Notes under the pieces: generated by a model
What the model saw: the letters and a program-made list of their open reading frames with translations, nothing else
Told to the model about the DNA's origin: nothing
Database searches by the model: none
Assembly: GCF_001274785.1 (NCBI RefSeq)
Contig: NZ_LHPI01000001.1
Span: forward strand, 186,001-250,000
Direction: 5' to 3'
Length of the DNA: 64,000 nt
DNA from: Vibrio hepatarius
Lineage (GTDB): Bacteria > Pseudomonadota > Gammaproteobacteria > Enterobacterales > Vibrionaceae
Translations under genes and position numbers: made by a program
In this document: positions 34,189-41,975 of the stretch, piece by piece
Layout: each line of letters begins with the position of its first letter
How positions within the stretch are numbered: position 1 is the stretch's first letter

Positions 34189-35497
34189 TTTATCTTCTAT
34201 TGGCATCGCATGGGGTAGTTTACTCATGCTGGTCATGATGATCGGCCTATTACTTACGGGTATGCAGCTGGCATTCGTGACAGGTTTTGTCGCGATTTTC
34301 TTCACCCTTTGCTGGTTTGGACCTGACGCATTACCGCTTATCGCGAGCCGTACCTACAGCTTTGCTTCGGGCTACGTGTTCTTAGCCGTACCTATGTTCG
34401 TGTTGATGGCGGCGCTTTTAGACCGCTCGGGCATCGCTAAAGACCTGTTTGACGCGATGAAGTCAGTCGGGAGAAAAGTGCGCGGCGGCGTTGCAGTGCA
34501 AACTCTATTGGTTGCGGTACTTTTGGCATCAATGTCGGGCGTAATCGGTGGTGAAACCGTACTACTTGGTATTCTGGCACTGCCACAAATGCTGCGTTTA
34601 GGCTACGACCGCAAACTGGCGATCGGTACGACCTGTGCGGGTGGTGCACTAGGTACAATGCTGCCACCAAGTATCGTTCTTATCATCTACGGTATGACGG
34701 CGAGCGTGTCTATCGGTGACCTGTTTAAAGCGTCATTCTTGCCAGCATTTATTCTAGCGGGTTGCTACATCGCCTACGTATTGATTCGTTGTAAATTGAA
34801 CCCTGCTCTTGCACCAATTCCGAGTGATTCTGGCGAAGAAGAAGAGCCTCAGGTGAGCTACTTTAAAGCGCTGTTCTTCCCGCTACTTTCTGTCGCTGTA
34901 GTACTTGGTAGTATCTATACGGGTGTGGCGTCAGTAACCGAAGCATCGGCGTTAGGCGTAGTCGGCATCATGATCTCTGCCGTCATTCGTGGCGAGATGA
35001 ATTTCAAAATGCTCAAAGAGAGTGCCATCGCAACCATGCGTACCTGCGGCATGATCATGTGGATTGGTATCGGCGCGAGTGCGCTGGTAGGTATCTACAA
35101 CCTGATGGGCGGTATCGATTTTGTTGAAGAAGTCATTCTTGGCTTAAGTGGCGGAAGCGCGCTGCTGACTCTACTTATAATGATGGCAATTCTGTTGGTA
35201 CTGGGTATGTTCCTTGACTGGGTAGGCGTTGCGCTACTGACGATGCCAATCTTTGTACCAATCGTGATTAGCTTGGGCTACGACCCAATCTGGTTTGGCG
35301 TTGTGTTCTGTCTCAACATGCAGGTGTCTTTCTTGTCGCCACCATTTGGTCCTGCTGCATTCTACCTGAAATCGGTTGCACCGAAAGACATCAGCCTTGG
35401 CGAGATCTTCCAGTCACTGCTGCCATTTATCGGCCTACAAATCTTTGTGTTAAGCCTAGTGATCATGTTCCCTGAACTGGCCATGTGGTGGAAATAA
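34181..35497 (+). CDS. dctM: TRAP transporter large permease (DctM family)
   Basis: The 438-residue transport subunit, with about twelve spans, couples substrate uptake to a sodium gradient. Family motifs include VPMFVLMAALLDRSGIAKDL (~69), CAGGALGTMLPPSIVLIIYG (~152) and the C-terminal FLSPPFGPAAFYLKSVAP. AAGGAAG precedes ATG 34181. It overlaps dctQ, so the two are translationally coupled. Followed by two small hairpins and gntK. Confidence 0.93.
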   Translation: MFDLSSIGIAWGSLLMLVMMIGLLLTGMQLAFVTGFVAIFFTLCWFGPDALPLIASRTYSFASGYVFLAVPMFVLMAALLDRSGIAKDLFDAMKSVGRKVRGGVAVQTLLVAVLLASMSGVIGGETVLLGILALPQMLRLGYDRKLAIGTTCAGGALGTMLPPSIVLIIYGMTASVSIGDLFKASFLPAFILAGCYIAYVLIRCKLNPALAPIPSDSGEEEEPQVSYFKALFFPLLSVAVVLGSIYTGVASVTEASALGVVGIMISAVIRGEMNFKMLKESAIATMRTCGMIMWIGIGASALVGIYNLMGGIDFVEEVILGLSGGSALLTLLIMMAILLVLGMFLDWVGVALLTMPIFVPIVISLGYDPIWFGVVFCLNMQVSFLSPPFGPAAFYLKSVAPKDISLGEIFQSLLPFIGLQIFVLSLVIMFPELAMWWK

Positions 35498-35526
35498 CCA
35501 CAACCGAATTTTGAATTAGCAACACA

Positions 35527-35566
35527 CCCATTTGGGTCACACAGCCTTCAGTGACAGCTGAAGGCT
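35527..35566 (+). other. Two intercistronic hairpins between dctM and gntK
   Basis: ACCCATTTGGGT (about 35527-35538) and AGCCTTCAG-TGACAG-CTGAAGGCT (35542-35566) lie in tandem without a T run. They are more likely to affect mRNA processing or stability than to terminate. Confidence 0.45.
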
Positions 35567-35583
35567 AAGGATAGTATTGTCCA

Positions 35584-36093
35584 ATGAAAGCGAAAAAAAT
35601 CTTAGTTATGGGCGTATCAGGCTGCGGAAAAAGCCTGATTGGCAGCGAGATTGCCAAGGCGCTGGGCTTACCTTTCCACGATGGTGATGATTACCATCCT
35701 AAAGCGAACGTGGAAAAGATGGCGCAAGGCATTCCGCTCAATGATGATGACCGCATTGGCTGGTTGGAAACGCTCAACCGCATTTATGTCGAGAGCGACG
35801 CAGCGGTAATCGCGTGTTCGGCGCTTAAGCCTGCATACCGCGATATCTTACGACGCGACAATGACGAGCTAGTGATCGTCTATCTGCAAGGTGATTTCGA
35901 GACGATTTGGTCGCGACATCAGCAGCGCGCTAACCATTACTTCAACGGCGAAGTAATGCTAAAAAGCCAATTTGAAGCGCTGATCGAACCTGAGCAAGAC
36001 GAAGCACTGTTTATTGATATTTCGGAAGATGTACCACAAGTACTTGCGGCTGCATTAAAAGCGATAGAGGAGTCAACCAATGGCGCAATCTAA
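35584..36093 (+). CDS. gntK: Gluconokinase
   Basis: A 169-residue P-loop kinase: gluconate plus ATP gives 6-phosphogluconate. It has the Walker A motif GVSGCGKS (~residues 10-17), the substrate-binding DGDDYHPKANVEKMAQGIPL and the CSALKPAYRD motif typical of GntK. The full length matches the family. Its end overlaps the gnd start by 14 bases, so kinase and the next enzyme are made together. ATG 35584 has AAGGATAG about ten bases upstream. Confidence 0.95.
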   Translation: MKAKKILVMGVSGCGKSLIGSEIAKALGLPFHDGDDYHPKANVEKMAQGIPLNDDDRIGWLETLNRIYVESDAAVIACSALKPAYRDILRRDNDELVIVYLQGDFETIWSRHQQRANHYFNGEVMLKSQFEALIEPEQDEALFIDISEDVPQVLAAALKAIEESTNGAI

Positions 36094-37573
36094 CATCGCG
36101 ATGATTGGTTTGGGCGTAATGGGTAAAAGCCTCGCGCTAAACCTAGTTGACCACGGTTTTGCGGTCACTGGGTTTGATATCAGCGACAAGCACAGACAAG
36201 TCGCCCTTAATGACGCCAAGGAGCTAATGCAGCAAAGCGACAAAGGGCAGTTAATCACCGTTGAGAGCTTGGCAGAACTGCTTGAATCGCTGAGCAAGCC
36301 ACGAGTGATTGCACTGTCTGTTCCGGCGGGCAAGATTGTCGATAATGTCGTGCAAGACTTACTTAACGCAGGCTTAAGCAGCGAAGATATTGTTATCGAT
36401 ACTGGCAATAGCCTGTGGACTGACACCGAAGCTCGTGAGCAACGTTACCAAGGTCAACTGCGTTTTTTCAGTACCGCAGTCTCAGGTGGGGAAGTAGGCG
36501 CACGATTTGGTCCAGCTTTGATGGCAAGCGGAAACCGAGACGCATGGAATTACATTGAACCGATGTGGCATGCAATCGCAGCAAAAGTGGACGCTCAGGG
36601 GTTACCTGTTGGCCCGTTTGAGAAAGGCGAGCCTTGCGCCGCGTATTTGGGCCCAGCGGGAGCGGGTCATTACGTGAAGATGGTGCACAATGGTATCGAG
36701 TACGCAGACATGCAATTGATCTGCGAAGCGTACCATTTTATGTCTGACGTATTGGGCATGAGCGCGCATGAAATCGCTGGCACCTTTTCGAAGTGGAATC
36801 AAGGCGTACTCAACAGCTATTTAATGGAAATCAGCGCGGAGATTTTGCAAGTGCTAGACCCAATAACAGGAAAGCCGTTTGTCGAGGTCGTTTTGGACAA
36901 AGCGGGTCAGAAAGGTACTGGTCTTTGGACTGCGGTGAACAGCCTGCAACAAGGCGCGCCGGCTCCGACGATCGCTCAAGCCGTGCTTGCGCGTGCGCAA
37001 AGTGGACAAAAAGCGGTGCGTGTAAAAGCGAGCGCTGTGTTGAAGACTCAAGTTATAAAAGACCACTACCTAGATAAACAGCAAACTCTGGATGATCTAC
37101 GTGACGCACTTTATTGCGCCAAGCTTGCGGTGTACGCACAAGGGTTTGACTTGATGAAAAGCACCTCAGAAAAAGAAGCGTGGCAGTTAGATTTTGCGCA
37201 GATCGCCAAGATCTGGCGTGCAGGCTGTATTATCCGCGCGGCATTTTTGCAAGAGATCACCAGCGCGTATCAAGCACAGGGTGATTTGGACAATCTGCTG
37301 TTCTCGAGTCATTTTGTGCAAGAGGTTGAAAAGCGCTCATTAGGCTGGCGTAAAACCGTCGCGAATTCTGCACTGAGTGGTGTGCCGATGCCGGGTATCA
37401 GCTCTGCATTGAGTTACTTCGATGGGTTAAGATGCGAAGTGCTACCAGCGAATCTGTTGCAAGCTCAACGGGATTTCTTTGGCTCCCACACTTATTCAAG
37501 AGTGGATGAAGCCGAAGAGCGTAAATTCCACCTCACCTGGAGTGAGGAAAAAAGAGCTCAAATCAGCCTATAA
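36080..37573 (+). CDS. gnd: 6-phosphogluconate dehydrogenase (decarboxylating)
   Basis: Oxidises 6-phosphogluconate to ribulose 5-phosphate and CO2 (497 residues, about 30 longer than E. coli Gnd). The N-terminal NADP fold has GLGVMGKSLALNL; the substrate site VSGGEVGARFGPALMASG (~132) differs in several residues from the common GGEEGARYGPSLMPGG. The catalytic AGHYVKMVHNGIEYADMQL (~194), KGTGLWT (~277) and C-terminal HxxR-type segment SHTYSR are present. With GntK it forms a complete gluconate-to-pentose-phosphate route. It is the last gene of the TRAP-gntK-gnd unit. Confidence 0.95.
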   Translation: MAQSNIAMIGLGVMGKSLALNLVDHGFAVTGFDISDKHRQVALNDAKELMQQSDKGQLITVESLAELLESLSKPRVIALSVPAGKIVDNVVQDLLNAGLSSEDIVIDTGNSLWTDTEAREQRYQGQLRFFSTAVSGGEVGARFGPALMASGNRDAWNYIEPMWHAIAAKVDAQGLPVGPFEKGEPCAAYLGPAGAGHYVKMVHNGIEYADMQLICEAYHFMSDVLGMSAHEIAGTFSKWNQGVLNSYLMEISAEILQVLDPITGKPFVEVVLDKAGQKGTGLWTAVNSLQQGAPAPTIAQAVLARAQSGQKAVRVKASAVLKTQVIKDHYLDKQQTLDDLRDALYCAKLAVYAQGFDLMKSTSEKEAWQLDFAQIAKIWRAGCIIRAAFLQEITSAYQAQGDLDNLLFSSHFVQEVEKRSLGWRKTVANSALSGVPMPGISSALSYFDGLRCEVLPANLLQAQRDFFGSHTYSRVDEAEERKFHLTWSEEKRAQISL

Positions 37574-37577
37574 ATAC

Positions 37578-37606
37578 AAGCGTTCACCCAAGGTGAGCGC
37601 TTTTTT
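37578..37606 (+). terminator. Terminator of the gluconate operon
   Basis: AGCGTTCACC-CAA-GGTGAGCGCT with one G-U pair, followed by TTTTTT, five bases after the gnd stop. Confidence 0.85.
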
Positions 37607-37647
37607 GTTATCCACGCCAACGAAAATGTTTATTGTGATGGGTACAA

Positions 37648-37661
37648 TGTTACCAGTAACA
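37648..37661. promoter_or_regulatory. GntR operator 3 (gntR autoregulation)
   Basis: TGTTACCAGTAACA differs by one central base from the operators before the TRAP operon. It lies 25 bases upstream of the gntR start. Confidence 0.7.
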
Positions 37662-37686
37662 CAACAAGTAGAATAAAAATTAGACA

Positions 37687-38688
37687 ATGGCCATTAAGAA
37701 GAAACGTCCAACGTTGCAAGATATTGCAGACCGGGTAGGGGTGACTAAGATGACAGTCAGTCGTTGCCTACGCGACCCTGCTCAAGTTTCAGAAGCAATC
37801 CGAGAAAAAGTAGAACAAGCGGTCGAAGACCTTGGCTACATCCCCAATCGAGCCCCTGATATTCTCTCTAACGCGAAATCCAACGCGATTGGTGTGTTGG
37901 TTCCATCTTTGACCAACCAAGTATTCGCTGAAGTGATCCGTGGCATTGAATCGGTGACCACCCCAGCTGGCTATCAAACCATGATCGCCCACTACGGTTA
38001 TAGCGAAGAGCTGGAAGAGCAGAGCATTGCATCACTGCTGTCATACAACGTCGATGCGATCATTCTCTCTGAGAACGTACATACAGAAAAAGCGCGTAAG
38101 ATGCTGCAGACTGCGTCTATCCCAGTGGTTGAGATCATGGACTCTTACTCGCCACGTATCGAGCAAGCGGTCGGGTTTGATAACACCCAAGCCGCCAAGG
38201 AGATGACCAAAGCGATGCTCGCACAAGGGCGTGAACATATCGCCTACTTTGCCGCGCGAATGGATGAGCGAACGCGGCTGAAAATGGAGGGTTATCGACA
38301 AGCTCTAGCAGAAGTGGGTAAAGCCGAGATCACTCTGCAAACCGAAGCGGCCTCGTCTTTTACGCTCGGCTCTAAGCTGCTGGGGGAAGTGCTAGATAAG
38401 TATCCGTATGTTGATGGGATCTTCTGTACCAACGATGACTTAGCGATCGGTGCGTTGTATGAGTGTCAGCGCCGCGGAATATCGATTCCTGAACAAATGG
38501 CGATTGCAGGTTTCCACGGTCACGACATCAGTCAAGTGATGATCCCTAAATTGGCAACGGTACTGACGCCAAGGGAAGAAATAGGCAAAGTCGCCGCTCA
38601 GCAATTGATTGAGCGTCTAAAGGGCAGCCAAGAGTGGCCTGCTTGTATTGATCTCGGTTACCAAATTGAACTTGGAGAGAGCATCTAG
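37687..38688 (+). CDS. gntR: Gluconate operon repressor GntR (LacI family)
   Basis: A 333-residue LacI-type repressor. The N-terminal HTH (TLQDIADRVGVTKMTVSRCL) and hinge (GYIPNRAPDILSNAKSNAIG) are almost identical to E. coli GntR, as are LVPSLTNQVFAEVIRGIESV, QTMIAHYGY and IAGFHGHDISQVM in the effector domain. Gluconate or 6-phosphogluconate should release it from DNA. A matching operator before its own gene indicates autoregulation; two more precede the TRAP operon. ATG 37687 has a weak ribosome binding site. The stop codon lies two bases before a LuxO site of the qrr gene. Confidence 0.96.
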   Translation: MAIKKKRPTLQDIADRVGVTKMTVSRCLRDPAQVSEAIREKVEQAVEDLGYIPNRAPDILSNAKSNAIGVLVPSLTNQVFAEVIRGIESVTTPAGYQTMIAHYGYSEELEEQSIASLLSYNVDAIILSENVHTEKARKMLQTASIPVVEIMDSYSPRIEQAVGFDNTQAAKEMTKAMLAQGREHIAYFAARMDERTRLKMEGYRQALAEVGKAEITLQTEAASSFTLGSKLLGEVLDKYPYVDGIFCTNDDLAIGALYECQRRGISIPEQMAIAGFHGHDISQVMIPKLATVLTPREEIGKVAAQQLIERLKGSQEWPACIDLGYQIELGESI

Positions 38689-38690
38689 TA

Positions 38691-38703
38691 TTGCAAAATG
38701 CAA
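38691..38703. promoter_or_regulatory. LuxO binding site 1
   Basis: TTGCAAAATGCAA matches the LuxO site consensus TTGCA-N3-TGCAA perfectly. It lies two bases past the gntR stop and about 155 bases before the predicted qrr start, a normal enhancer distance for a sigma-54 activator. Confidence 0.85.
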
Positions 38704-38714
38704 GAGCTTTGCTT

Positions 38715-38727
38715 TTGCATAATGCAA
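38715..38727. promoter_or_regulatory. LuxO binding site 2
   Basis: TTGCATAATGCAA, a second perfect TTGCA-N3-TGCAA palindrome, 24 bases from the first centre to centre. Confidence 0.85.
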
Positions 38728-38820
38728 CAATTCGCAAAATGGATTTATGCTATGCACCATGTTTTCATGAAACAGGCGATAAATCAGGTCAAAAATAACT
38801 CTTTAGAGGTAGATTTAAAG

Positions 38821-38837
38821 TTGGCACGCTAACTGCA
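38821..38837 (+). promoter_or_regulatory. Sigma-54 promoter of qrr
   Basis: TTGGCACGCTAACTGCA has the -24 GG (38823-38824) and -12 GC (38835-38836) elements at the correct spacing. Counting from -12 places +1 at about 38848, exactly where the Qrr sequence begins with TGACCC. Confidence 0.9.
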
Positions 38838-38847
38838 TTATCTAGTT

Positions 38848-38955
38848 TGACCCTTATTAAGCCGAGGGTCACCTAGCCAACTGACGTTGTTAGTGAACTT
38901 TTTTGTTCACAATCAAATATAGCCAACCACGCAAATTGTGATTGGCTTTTTTTTT
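38848..38955 (+). ncRNA. qrr: Quorum regulatory RNA (Qrr)
   Basis: A Hfq-dependent small RNA of about 108 bases that controls quorum-sensing targets such as luxR-type, aphA and luxO mRNAs by base pairing. The 5' stem (TGACCC...GGGTCA), the invariant target-pairing core CCTAGCCAACTGACGTTG followed by TTAGTGAA, the second stem around GTGAAC/GTTCAC and the terminator AGCCAACCAC/GTGATTGGCT plus nine Ts are all present. Phosphorylated LuxO with sigma-54 should switch it on at low cell density. It is not next to luxO, so it is one of the additional qrr copies; I cannot assign the number from sequence alone. Confidence 0.95.
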
Positions 38956-38960
38956 GCCTG

Positions 38961-40493
38961 TTAATCCTCAACTTCTTGTGCATCCTGACAACCGCTATAG
39001 CAACTCGGCTTTCTTGGGCACACAGCACCACGCGAACAGATCACTCGAGCATCCGACTGAAGCCCCCGCTCAATCCAATTGATATTGAGGATTTTTGCTA
39101 TCGTCGTGAACTCTCTCTGGATGTGTCTCGGAATCGCGGCCGTACCGCCGTTACCTACACAGAGTGATTTCAACTCTTCTGCGATCATGCGTGAGTCGCC
39201 ACCTTGCGCATCGATAGCTGGGTTTAAGTCGATACCCGCACACAGTACTCGGTTGTTGCCCGCAGGATCGGTCATGTTGACGGACTCACAGCAGTAGATT
39301 CTCGGTTCGTCTCCGACGTTAAGAATGGAAATTTGCGCAGAGCTGCCATTTTGCGGTTCTGAAAGTCTTCTGAACACCGCCCAGTGTTGGCATGGGTCGT
39401 TAACTTTGCGCATGTTACCCCAAGGCAGTGGGATGCCATTACCGCGATAAACCGCTTTAAGCTTATTCTGCCCGTAAGCATCAAAGTAGTGCCAATGTGG
39501 GTAAGGGGACACAACCGTCATCCTACGCATTGCCACTGACGGTGATACGCCCGCTTTCTTGTGTACGTCGATTTCGTAACCGCTTCGGTCTAACAGCTGA
39601 CGAAATGGCACTTTCGGGCAAAGTAGCGCACCGGCGAAAAAGCTCGACTCAAAATCACGCCACGCTTGCAGTATGTCTTGCGAGTTAAGCTCAGAAGTCG
39701 GGTTGGCTTGAGAGTTTTCCTCCCAGCTGTTTGCGTGACCGACCGAGAGCACGCTCTTTAACCCTTCTTTGTTGTGCAGCACACAATGCCCTAAGTAGAC
39801 CGCTAAATCGTACTTCAAGCGCGTAGGGTACTGTTTAAGGATTTCATTTAGGTAGATAAAACCCGGAGGCTCAAAGAAAGACGTGACGACCTGTTTCGCA
39901 CTCACGCCGAGTTCATCCACGATGTCTTGTGGTGGGCGAGAAATCCAACGAATAGTCAACCCCATGCTGCGGGCAATATCCATCAGATCTTCTGCCGATA
40001 GATTGAGGCGTTTTAAGCCGACTTCTTCTGCGGCGCGTTCCAGATCAGGGAAGTGGTTTTGGTTGCTTTCTTGGTGAGCACGAATCAACAAGTGGGCAAA
40101 TTGACGGCCCGTAATCCCAGTTTGCGACAACATCTCTGGAATCGCGATTTGCAGGATATCGTTAGAGAACAAAAAGCTTGGCTCCAACGCCATACCGCTT
40201 ATCCCACCACGATTCCCTTTGTCGGGCGTGATGTCGGCTTGCTCCGGTTCATCATCCAAAAACCACGCAGGATCTTTTTGAAAAACTTCGGCGATCACTT
40301 CCAACATATCGATGCTTGGAACGCGTTTTCCGCGCTCGATCATCGATAAGTAGGAAACCGACGGTGCGTACTCAGGGTTGACTCTTATACACCTAGCCGA
40401 CAGATCTTCCATCGTTAAGTGATTGCGTTTCCTAAGATTTCTTATCTTAGTCCCTAAAAAATGGGACTGACGTATGAGACTTTTCGACAGCAT
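38961..40493 (-). CDS. DUF3612 transcriptional regulator (XRE HTH, ScfR/RamB-like)
   Basis: A 510-residue regulator. An N-terminal XRE helix-turn-helix (IRNLRKRNHLTMEDLSARCI, ending SYLSMIERGKRVPSIDMLEV) is followed by a long region that I recognise as DUF3612, with a layout like the short-chain-fatty-acyl/RamB regulators. The C-terminus has a Cys cluster (CSRGAVCPRKPSCYSGC) that may bind metal. RamB-type regulators control glyoxylate-cycle genes, and the divergent neighbour is a malate-synthase-G-like domain, so a role in acetate or glyoxylate metabolism is suggested (inference). ATG 40493 has a poor ribosome binding site. Confidence 0.8.
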   Translation of the reverse strand: MLSKSLIRQSHFLGTKIRNLRKRNHLTMEDLSARCIRVNPEYAPSVSYLSMIERGKRVPSIDMLEVIAEVFQKDPAWFLDDEPEQADITPDKGNRGGISGMALEPSFLFSNDILQIAIPEMLSQTGITGRQFAHLLIRAHQESNQNHFPDLERAAEEVGLKRLNLSAEDLMDIARSMGLTIRWISRPPQDIVDELGVSAKQVVTSFFEPPGFIYLNEILKQYPTRLKYDLAVYLGHCVLHNKEGLKSVLSVGHANSWEENSQANPTSELNSQDILQAWRDFESSFFAGALLCPKVPFRQLLDRSGYEIDVHKKAGVSPSVAMRRMTVVSPYPHWHYFDAYGQNKLKAVYRGNGIPLPWGNMRKVNDPCQHWAVFRRLSEPQNGSSAQISILNVGDEPRIYCCESVNMTDPAGNNRVLCAGIDLNPAIDAQGGDSRMIAEELKSLCVGNGGTAAIPRHIQREFTTIAKILNINWIERGLQSDARVICSRGAVCPRKPSCYSGCQDAQEVED

Positions 40494-40657
40494 AATTTTG
40501 TAAAATTCACAGTGTAAAATTTTTGTTGTGAAATTGTATTAAAAAATTCACTAGTATAGAAAGTAAGCAAGGTCACAAAACGAACATGAATAAAACGTTA
40601 AGTGTGAAAAACTTGCTCCAGGACATAAAGTTGTGAAACATCCGCGAGGGAAACGCC
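40494..40657. promoter_or_regulatory. Divergent promoter with repeated AATTCAC/GTGAAA elements
   Basis: AATTCAC at 40504-40510 and 40545-40551, GTGAAATT at 40528-40535, and GTGAAA-type words near 40603 and 40633. The repeated and inverted arrangement suggests binding sites for the neighbouring DUF3612 regulator. Confidence 0.4.
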
Positions 40658-41233
40658 ATGAACATGCTGACATTCGATAAAACAGAAATCCAAAATAATG
40701 ACATGCCATTTATCGCTGAAGCAGTCTTCGCGGTAGAGAAAATGGACTCGAAACAAACTTCAGAGAAACAAGTAAAAGCAAAGCAGCTGCTTGACCGCTT
40801 GTTCCCACTGGAAGAAGGTTCTCACCAAGACGTTACCGCTTACGTAATTGATTACCGCCACGTTATGGCTTACTTCAAAGATGGCCGCCACAGTGGTCTA
40901 AAACACCCGAAGCACTTTGTTGCTTTCAGCGGTGAGAAGGAGTCACCAGCGTCAATTCTGTTCCGTGACGGAACGGGCAGCCACGTAGAGCTAACGTTTG
41001 GTAAACAGAAAGGCACAGGCTGTGTACAACTGGTACAGATTGCCGACATCCAATTAGAAACGTGCACTATGTTTCCGCAAGGCACGTCAGAAGTTGCAGC
41101 GATGCGCCACTGGATTAGCCTAGTACAAGGCGATGAGAAGGGTAAACCAAGAGCGTGTACTGAAGAAAAAGAATACACCGCGAAAAATGGGGATGATTAC
41201 CAACTAGAGTGCTGCTACACCATGGGTCAGTAA
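40658..41233 (+). CDS. Orphan malate synthase G-like domain (non-catalytic fragment)
   Basis: A 191-residue protein. RLFPLEEGSHQDVTAYVID, then HSGLKHPKHFVAFSG, ASILFRDGTGSHVELTFGK and the QIADIQLETCTMF stretch follow the N-terminal beta-domain of malate synthase G (FPL..GSH.D, GLKDPAQFVGY, AILLKN..LHIEL). The catalytic TIM barrel, with its Arg and Asp active-site residues and metal ligands, is absent. It is a complete frame with GAGGGAAA before ATG 40658 and a terminator after it, so not an obvious decaying gene. It may bind or sense a metabolite. Divergent from the DUF3612 gene. Confidence 0.65.
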   Translation: MNMLTFDKTEIQNNDMPFIAEAVFAVEKMDSKQTSEKQVKAKQLLDRLFPLEEGSHQDVTAYVIDYRHVMAYFKDGRHSGLKHPKHFVAFSGEKESPASILFRDGTGSHVELTFGKQKGTGCVQLVQIADIQLETCTMFPQGTSEVAAMRHWISLVQGDEKGKPRACTEEKEYTAKNGDDYQLECCYTMGQ

Positions 41234-41249
41234 AAAGAGCCAAAACGAA

Positions 41250-41278
41250 AAAAGGATACGCACTGCGTATCCTTTTTT
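41250..41278. terminator. Bidirectional terminator
   Basis: AAAAGGATACGCA-CT-GCGTATCCTTTT with A and T runs on either side, between convergent genes. Confidence 0.88.
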
Positions 41279-41294
41279 GTTTACGAATCTGAAA

Positions 41295-41975
41295 TTAGAA
41301 GTGCAATTGAATCACTGATGTCACTACCGCACCTGGGCGACGAACGCCTTCGATCTCAACTTTGATCTCACGCTCAATCTCTAATCCTTTACGAATTGGA
41401 GTTACTTTCGATAGCGTGCTGACTGCGCGAACACGGTTACCCGCTTTAACTGGGTAAGGGAAACGTACTTGATTCAAACCAATATTCACCACCATTTTTG
41501 CAGTCGGGAATAGGTTCTGATCTGGGTCTACGCTGTCTGTTAGCTTAGGTAACAAAGCAAGCGTTAAGAAACCGTGCGCAATTGTCGTCTTAAATGGTGA
41601 TTCCGTCGCTGCGCGCTCTGGATCGGTATGGATCCACTGCATATCTTCGGTCACTTGACCAAATTGGTTGATACGCTCTTGAGACACGTCCAGCCAATCG
41701 CCAACATGGATCACTTCACCAAGCTTAAGTTGCAGCTCTTCATAAAGCGCTTGAGCTTCTGGTTTTAGCTCAATTGGCTTTGGTTGAACTTGAAGTTCAT
41801 CATTAACCGCTGGCTGCTGAAGATCACGTAGACGAGTAAACAAATGGCGGTTATTTGTTTTGTTCAGGAACTCTCCCCAATACTCACGCATAGTAGGAGA
41901 AACCCATTGCATGAACTCTGAGTGTTGCTTTGAATCTGATTCACCACGATGTTTAAACAAGTCAGCGACTTTCAT
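41295..41975 (-). CDS. MaoC-like (R)-specific enoyl-CoA hydratase family protein
   Basis: A 226-residue hot-dog-fold protein. The hydratase active-site pattern D-x4-H is seen in EDMQWIHTDPERAATESPFK (~110), followed by TIAHGFLTLALLPKL. The N-terminal ~80 residues are an extension not needed for the fold. Enzymes of this type hydrate enoyl-CoA in fatty acid breakdown or feed polyhydroxyalkanoate synthesis; the actual substrate is unknown. ATG 41973-41975 lies behind AGAGG. A single gene with its own terminator. Confidence 0.85.
   Translation of the reverse strand: MKVADLFKHRGESDSKQHSEFMQWVSPTMREYWGEFLNKTNNRHLFTRLRDLQQPAVNDELQVQPKPIELKPEAQALYEELQLKLGEVIHVGDWLDVSQERINQFGQVTEDMQWIHTDPERAATESPFKTTIAHGFLTLALLPKLTDSVDPDQNLFPTAKMVVNIGLNQVRFPYPVKAGNRVRAVSTLSKVTPIRKGLEIEREIKVEIEGVRRPGAVVTSVIQLHF

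Noticed and set aside
38689..38960. Empty gap or simple terminator region between convergent genes
   Set aside because: The LuxO sites, sigma-54 promoter and conserved core show it is a qrr gene.
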